64,000 bases of DNA from Paraplanobispora takensis (GTDB lineage: Bacteria > Actinomycetota > Actinomycetes > Streptosporangiales > Streptosporangiaceae). The first letter of the stretch is position 1, and the number at the start of each line of letters is the position of its first letter. Positions 60,082 to 64,000 of this stretch are shown one piece after another. The stretch lies in the NCBI RefSeq assembly GCF_016863195.1, contig NZ_BOOK01000008.1:1-64000 (forward strand), given 5' to 3'. Position numbers and translations under genes: made by a program. A model generated the notes under the pieces. That model worked only from the letters and a program-made list of their open reading frames with translations, made no database searches and was not told the DNA's origin.

Positions 60082-61866
60082 TCAGGGGGCGCTCGTGGGA
60101 CGGAGCACCCGGGCGGCCCCGGCGATCAGCGCGGTGGCCAGGATCCAGCCGGAGACGACCAGCGTCCAGGCCAGCCACTGCGTCCACCCGACCGGCTCCC
60201 AGGCGCCGCGCTGCTCGAAGACGCTCACCGGGACCAGCAGGTCCAGCGTGTAGACGAAGGCGCTGAAGTGCCGGACCTCGTCGGGGTCGATCTGCGCCGG
60301 AGGGACGGCGGAGAAGACGGCCGTGCCCGCGACCAGCAGCACCGCCGCCCAGAGACCGGCCATCCAGGGGCGGTAGCCGTACCCGACGGCGGCGTCCAGC
60401 AGGCGCCCCCACAGCCGGCCGGTCGGCCGGAGCGTGGCGCGGTGCTCGCGCTGCTTGGCCAGCAGCACCCGGCGGGCGTCCGGCTCGTGACCGATCCGCC
60501 GGTACCAGGCGGCCAGCTGCTCGTACGGCTGCGGCCGGTAGCCGCCCGGGTCCCGGCAGAGCCACGAGAGCCGCCCGGCCACGGTCCAGGACCCGCGCAG
60601 CGCCTCGTAGGTCAGCCCGTTCAGGTGCACGTGGTCGGGGTAGGCCGCCAGCCCGTCCATCAGCACGCCGATCCGCGAGTAGCTGAGGTTGATCTCGCCC
60701 TCGATCGCCGCCGGTTTGAGGATCAGCTCGTCCACCTGCATGTGGCTCAGGTGCAGGGACCGGTCGGGCGCCTTCAGCACCGCCCGGTCGAAGGAGAGCA
60801 CGCCGTTGATCCGCGCCCCGCGCAGCCGTACGGTGCCCGCCGCGGTGAACCCGTCGCTGAACTCGGCGGCCGAGGACTCCAGGAAGTCGGCGTAGACGGC
60901 GTACACCTTGGCGGCGGCCGGGTCGGCGGTGGACTCGACGGCCGGGTCGGCAGCAGATCCGGCGGTGGACTCGACGGCCGGGTCGGCAGTGGATCCGGTG
61001 GCCGGTTCGGCAGTGGATCCGGTGGCCGGTTCGGTGGCGGATCCCGTGACCCGTTCGACGGCGGGGAGGCCGGCGGGGCCGGTGGCGGTGATCGACGCCT
61101 CCTGCAGGTAGAGGCCGCCGTGGAACTTCGCGCCCACCATGCGCAGCCCGCCGGTGGCGCGCAGGCGCCGCAGGAACGCCCCGCCGTCCACCGTCAGCCC
61201 GCCCGCCCACAGCGCCCACTGGTACCGGTCGTGGCCCCGGCGCCGGACCTCCTCCTCGGTGAACGGATGCGTGATGTCCTGCGGAGGGCCGGCCTCCGGC
61301 GCCCGGTTCCCCCCTGCGGGAGGGGCCAGGTGCGTCCCGGCCAGCCGGAACTGGCCGGTGATGTGCGCGTTGTCCAGCCGGAGGCCGCCGACGGCGGAGC
61401 CGTCGAACTCCAGCAGCCCGTCGACGGTGCTGCGCGCCCCGCGGACCCGGCCCATCGCGCAGCCGCGGAAGCGCATGCCGCGGGTGGTCGCGTCGGTGAA
61501 GTCGACGGTGTCGGGGATGACGCAGTTCAGGAGGTGGAGCTTGACCGTGACGGTGGCGTCGGACAGGTCCAGCGGGCCGGTGACCCGCGCGCCCGCCAGC
61601 CGTACGCCCGGGGTCGTGCCCGGCTCGGCCTCCCGCGCGCCGAGCAGCAGCGCGGTCAGGACCTCCGCCCGGACCGTGCGCTCCGGGCCCCAGGCCGCCC
61701 CGTTCGCCGGGTCGTCGACCGCGGGGTCGCCGGTCCGCAGGTCCACCCACGCACCCGTCGGGTAGGCCTCCCACAGCAGCCGCTCGGCCGGGTTGAGCCG
61801 CCGGGGCCGCCGGTCGGGCCTCGTCCCGCGCGAGGCGGGGGACAGGGGGGAGGGGAAGGGGGGCAC
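60082..61866 (-). CDS. Repeat-containing membrane protein, 594 aa
   Basis: Residues 1-490 contain many short beta segments such as RVTGPLDLSDATVTVKLHLL, STVDGLLEFDGSAVGGLRLD and ARINGVLSFDRAVLK, an irregular right-handed helix somewhat like pentapeptide repeats. The end has two transmembrane helices (AGLWAAVLLVAGTAVFSAV; LAWTLVVSGWILATALIAG). A Ser/Thr/Ala/Pro-rich insert around residues 270-315 is encoded by 24-bp minisatellites. Such proteins are common in actinomycetes, often annotated as membrane oxidoreductase-like, but no function is proven. GTG 61866 follows AGGAGA. Confidence 0.7.
   Translation of the reverse strand: MPPFPSPLSPASRGTRPDRRPRRLNPAERLLWEAYPTGAWVDLRTGDPAVDDPANGAAWGPERTVRAEVLTALLLGAREAEPGTTPGVRLAGARVTGPLDLSDATVTVKLHLLNCVIPDTVDFTDATTRGMRFRGCAMGRVRGARSTVDGLLEFDGSAVGGLRLDNAHITGQFRLAGTHLAPPAGGNRAPEAGPPQDITHPFTEEEVRRRGHDRYQWALWAGGLTVDGGAFLRRLRATGGLRMVGAKFHGGLYLQEASITATGPAGLPAVERVTGSATEPATGSTAEPATGSTADPAVESTAGSAADPAVESTADPAAAKVYAVYADFLESSAAEFSDGFTAAGTVRLRGARINGVLSFDRAVLKAPDRSLHLSHMQVDELILKPAAIEGEINLSYSRIGVLMDGLAAYPDHVHLNGLTYEALRGSWTVAGRLSWLCRDPGGYRPQPYEQLAAWYRRIGHEPDARRVLLAKQREHRATLRPTGRLWGRLLDAAVGYGYRPWMAGLWAAVLLVAGTAVFSAVPPAQIDPDEVRHFSAFVYTLDLLVPVSVFEQRGAWEPVGWTQWLAWTLVVSGWILATALIAGAARVLRPTSAP
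60917..61048. repeat. 24-bp minisatellite inside the membrane protein gene
   Basis: Five tandem imperfect units (24, 36, 24, 24 and 24 bases) begin with gccgggtcgg or gccggttcgg. They encode the repeating PATGST/DPAVEST segment; the unit number is likely to vary between strains. Confidence 0.9.
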
Positions 61867-61972
61867 GGGGATCTCCTGACCTTTCCGGCCCTGCGCCGCG
61901 CGGGCCGGGCCGCACCGGCTCCCGGCGGGGCCCGGATCATGATCGCAGAAGCGGGCCGGGAGAATCTATGCC

Positions 61973-62728
61973 GTGCAGATCTCCGACGGTTTCGCGCTGT
62001 CCATCGACGACCACGTCGCCACCTTGCGGATCGACCGCCAGGAAAAGCGCAACGCGATGAGCGCGGGCATGTGGCGGGCACTGCCGGGCATCCTGGCGCC
62101 GCTGGCGCAGGACCCGGCCGTGCGGGTGCTCGTGCTCGCCGGGGCGGGCGGCACCTTCTGCGCCGGGGCCGACATCTCGGAGATCGCCGGCCTCGCCGAG
62201 AACGGCGACGGCACCGGGGCCACGGTCACCGCAGAACGGGCGCTGACCGAGTTCCCCAAGCCGGTGATCGCGATGATCGAGGGCTTCTGCGTGGGCGGCG
62301 GCTGCCAGCTCGCCCTGGCCTGCGACCTGCGCATCGCCGCGCAGGACGCCCGGTTCGCCATCACCCCGGCCAAGCTCGGCATCGTCTACCCGCTGTCGTC
62401 CACCCGCCGCCTGGTCGAACACGTCGGCCCGTCGGCCGCCAAGCTCCTGCTCTACTCCGCCGACCAGATCGACGCCGGTCACGCCCTGCGCATCGGCCTG
62501 GTGGACGAGGTCCTGCCGCCCGAGGCCCTGGCGGAGCGGGTGTACGGCCTGGCCCGCACCATGGCCTCGCGATCCCAGCTCACCCTGGCCGCCAGCAAGG
62601 AGGTCGTGGACGGCCGGGCCGATGAGGCCCGCTTCCGGGAGTGGCAGAAGGAGTCGGCCACCGAACTGGCCGAGGGCGTCGCCGCCTTCCTCGAACGCCG
62701 CCCCCCGCATTTCCGATGGACCCGATAA
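61973..62728 (+). CDS. Enoyl-CoA hydratase/isomerase (crotonase) family protein, 251 aa
   Basis: The crotonase fold is clear: TFCAGADISE forms the oxyanion strand and GFCVGGGCQLALACDLRIAA the second loop. But both classic hydratase glutamates are missing: the Gly-Gly-Gly-Cys-Glu position reads CQ, and the PExxLG position reads PAKLG. It therefore probably is not a hydratase; it may be an isomerase, dehalogenase-like or CoA-binding relative. GTG 61973 is the likely start, with GGGAGA upstream. Confidence 0.82.
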   Translation: MQISDGFALSIDDHVATLRIDRQEKRNAMSAGMWRALPGILAPLAQDPAVRVLVLAGAGGTFCAGADISEIAGLAENGDGTGATVTAERALTEFPKPVIAMIEGFCVGGGCQLALACDLRIAAQDARFAITPAKLGIVYPLSSTRRLVEHVGPSAAKLLLYSADQIDAGHALRIGLVDEVLPPEALAERVYGLARTMASRSQLTLAASKEVVDGRADEARFREWQKESATELAEGVAAFLERRPPHFRWTR

Positions 62729-62985
62729 TTCATTCAAATTCGACCGGATCGGATATCCGGTATCAATATCGGGCGGTAGCTCTAAGATCTTTCCTCTTCG
62801 CGGAAGAAACGCCATCCACGAGGAATGGAATCCTCGCCCGCTTTCCGCCCGGACGCATGTTCTGTTCAGTGTTTCCCCAGATGGTGGCCGGTCTTCCGCC
62901 AAGATTCCCCGTGCGAGGATCAACCCCCTGCCCCTCCTCGCCGGCGGGCTTCGGCTACGCTGTCGACACGTTCGGAGGAAAGCCC
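62729..62985. other. AT-richer spacer with no gene
   Basis: A 257-base region between the crotonase gene and the coiled-coil gene. It is comparatively AT-rich early on (taattcattcaaattcgacc) and likely contains the promoter of the downstream gene. No coding frame convinces. Confidence 0.4.
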
Positions 62986-63480
62986 ATGCTCACGCTCGAA
63001 GAGCGGGTAACGCACCTGGAAGAGGGATTCATGGAACTGAGCTCCCGATGCGCCCGGCGGGCAGCGGACCGCGCCGCCGAGGCGGTGGGTCCCGCCTACG
63101 AGAAGATCGGGGAGATCCACGACCGCCTCGTCCGCGTCGAGGAGACGGTCCTCGATATCAAGATCGATATCGGTGCGCTGAAGGCCCAGATGGCGGCCTT
63201 CGGAGGCCGGATGGACCAGATGGACACCCGGATGGATCAGATGGACACCCGGATGGACCAGATGAACACCCGGATGGATCAGATGGACACCCGGATGGAC
63301 CAGATGAACACCCGGATGGACCAGATGAACACCCGGATGGACCGGATGGACACCCGGATGGGCCGGATGGAGAGCCAGATCGACGGGCTGAGCGGCCGGG
63401 TGGACGCGCTGGCCAAGTCCAACGCGGCGATGTTCCAGGCGATCCTGGAGCGGCTGCCCGAGAAGACGCCGGCGCCGTAG
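62986..63480 (+). CDS. Heptad-repeat coiled-coil protein, 164 aa
   Basis: ATG 62986 follows GGAGGA by 6 bases. The first 70 residues contain a helix-rich start and KIDIGALKAQMAAFGGR. Then eight heptads of the form MDQMDTR/MDQMNTR follow (residues 75-130), with Met and Asp in fixed positions, then QIDGLSGRVDALAKSN and a C-terminal tail. The heptads make a continuous coiled coil. There is no membrane segment. Function is unknown; it may assemble into filaments or bind a partner. Confidence 0.75.
   Translation: MLTLEERVTHLEEGFMELSSRCARRAADRAAEAVGPAYEKIGEIHDRLVRVEETVLDIKIDIGALKAQMAAFGGRMDQMDTRMDQMDTRMDQMNTRMDQMDTRMDQMNTRMDQMNTRMDRMDTRMGRMESQIDGLSGRVDALAKSNAAMFQAILERLPEKTPAP
63208..63375. repeat. 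Eight tandem 21-bp heptad-encoding repeats
   Basis: The unit cggatggaccagatgracac and its variants repeat eight times without a break. The repeats are nearly identical in DNA, so they expanded recently. Confidence 0.92.
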
Positions 63481-63554
63481 GACAACCCGCAGCGTGCGGA
63501 GACGCGCCTCCGAAGGGTGCGTGAGCCGTATCTTCCGACGGTCCTAACGCTGCC

Positions 63555-63600
63555 GAGGCCCGGCTCTTGGGAACATCAGGGACCGGGCCTCAGCCTTTTC
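63555..63600 (+). terminator. Intrinsic terminator
   Basis: gaggcccgg (63555-63563) pairs with ccgggcctc (63583-63591), followed by agccttttc (63592-63600), a clear stem plus T-run. It ends the coiled-coil gene transcript. Confidence 0.85.
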
Positions 63601-63655
63601 GCGGGCGAGTCGCTCTCGCCGGTTTTCCGGACCCCGACGCGGGCGGTGCGTGTGA

Positions 63656-63796
63656 GGTGGTCGGCCGGGTATCGCCTCCCCGCCGTTCTCCCCGTTCTCC
63701 CCGTTCTCCCCGTTCCCGCTGTACGGCGAGGCGCCGTACCTGCTCCATGTGGCCTACGCGGCCCCGCGCTTCCTCGCCCCCGCCCGGGGTGACTGA
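63656..63796 (+). pseudogene. Start-less coding scrap
   Basis: A plus frame between TGA 63653 and TGA 63794 reads PFSPFSPFSPFPLYGEAPYL and then LHVAYAAPRFLAPARGD. The end looks like a real protein C-terminus, but there is no start codon or ribosome site. A 9-bp triplet repeat ccgttctcc (63683-63709) makes the PFS run. It is probably a remnant. Confidence 0.3.
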
Positions 63797-64000
63797 CTCG
63801 GTCACCGGCGGTCGTCGCCGCACAACCGATGTCGGACTGCTGTGTGTCAGGCAGATCTTTACCTTCGCCCGGTAAAAACACCCCAAATCGGCATATATCT
63901 TCTCTTGGTCTGTTCTAGTCGGGAGCTCAGAGGCTCCTGCTCACCCTCACCGTATTCGCCCGTCCGGCGCCGCATCCGGTCCCGATGCTGACCGCTACGA
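63797..64000. other. Right edge: AT-rich stretch, no complete gene
   Basis: Positions 63855-63920 are AT-rich (aatcggcatatatcttctct) and may hold a promoter directed right. The stretch tttacc/ggtaaa (63859-63873) could form a short hairpin. Any gene would begin beyond the window. Confidence 0.35.

Noticed and set aside
63208-63375. 21-bp repeats as a CRISPR array
   Set aside because: The repeats abut without spacers and encode an in-frame heptad protein.

Overview
The window is high-GC actinomycete chromosome, most likely from the Streptosporangiales (Nonomuraea/Streptosporangium-like; this is inference). The reasons are very strong third-position GC, many GTG/TTG starts, a WS/DGAT-type acyltransferase, SigE-type ECF and MmyB-type regulators, a DUF5995 protein, secreted ricin-lectin and DNRLRE-type proteins, and a cobalamin riboswitch ahead of a class Ia ribonucleotide reductase operon, an arrangement known from Streptomyces.

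Positions 1-5600 are a decayed accessory patch. It holds the N-terminus of a secreted protein running off the left edge, two small hypothetical genes, the C-terminal stub of a Trypco2-like protein cut by an ISL3-type insertion sequence (29-bp perfect terminal repeats, transposase internally deleted), and a sigma factor fused by deletion to a broken downstream gene that also carries a 1-base frameshift.

Positions 5600-22900 are mostly single-gene metabolic units: two-domain or secreted enzymes (aldo/keto reductase, esterase, WS/DGAT acyltransferase, sulfite-oxidase-like Mo enzyme, PolX, azoreductase behind a 46-bp nested palindrome, serine hydrolase, TfoX-C protein, methyltransferase, ricin lectin, nitronate monooxygenase and M1 peptidase), a Phd/PIN toxin-antitoxin pair with its operator, a PaaK-like ligase and a DUF5995 protein. 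A 38-codon peptide gene and a truncated gene after it (13.2-13.8 kb) may be the remains of a small peptide-modification cassette.

Positions 22900-42300 hold a WD40 protein, a second aldo/keto reductase, DoxX, small membrane and secreted proteins, a miniature cytochrome-b-like protein, hydrolases, short-chain dehydrogenases, a divergent regulator/SDR pair, an orphan PD-(D/E)xK-like protein, a GCS2-like ligase and a propeller-like protein.

Positions 42300-47750 form a same-strand run: a NERD-like membrane protein, two tandem coiled-coil membrane paralogues, a membrane-anchored EEP-family protein, and pyroglutamyl peptidase. A four-tRNA array follows (Gly-Cys-Gly-Val on the minus strand).

Positions 48400-64000 look more core-like: an Nramp-related transporter, a peptidoglycan amidase, glmS, a solitary TctC-type lipoprotein, the B12 riboswitch with nrdAB, an MscS channel, a repeat-rich membrane protein, a crotonase lacking both usual catalytic glutamates, and a heptad-repeat coiled-coil protein. 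The last 500 bases hold a terminator and a small gene scrap.
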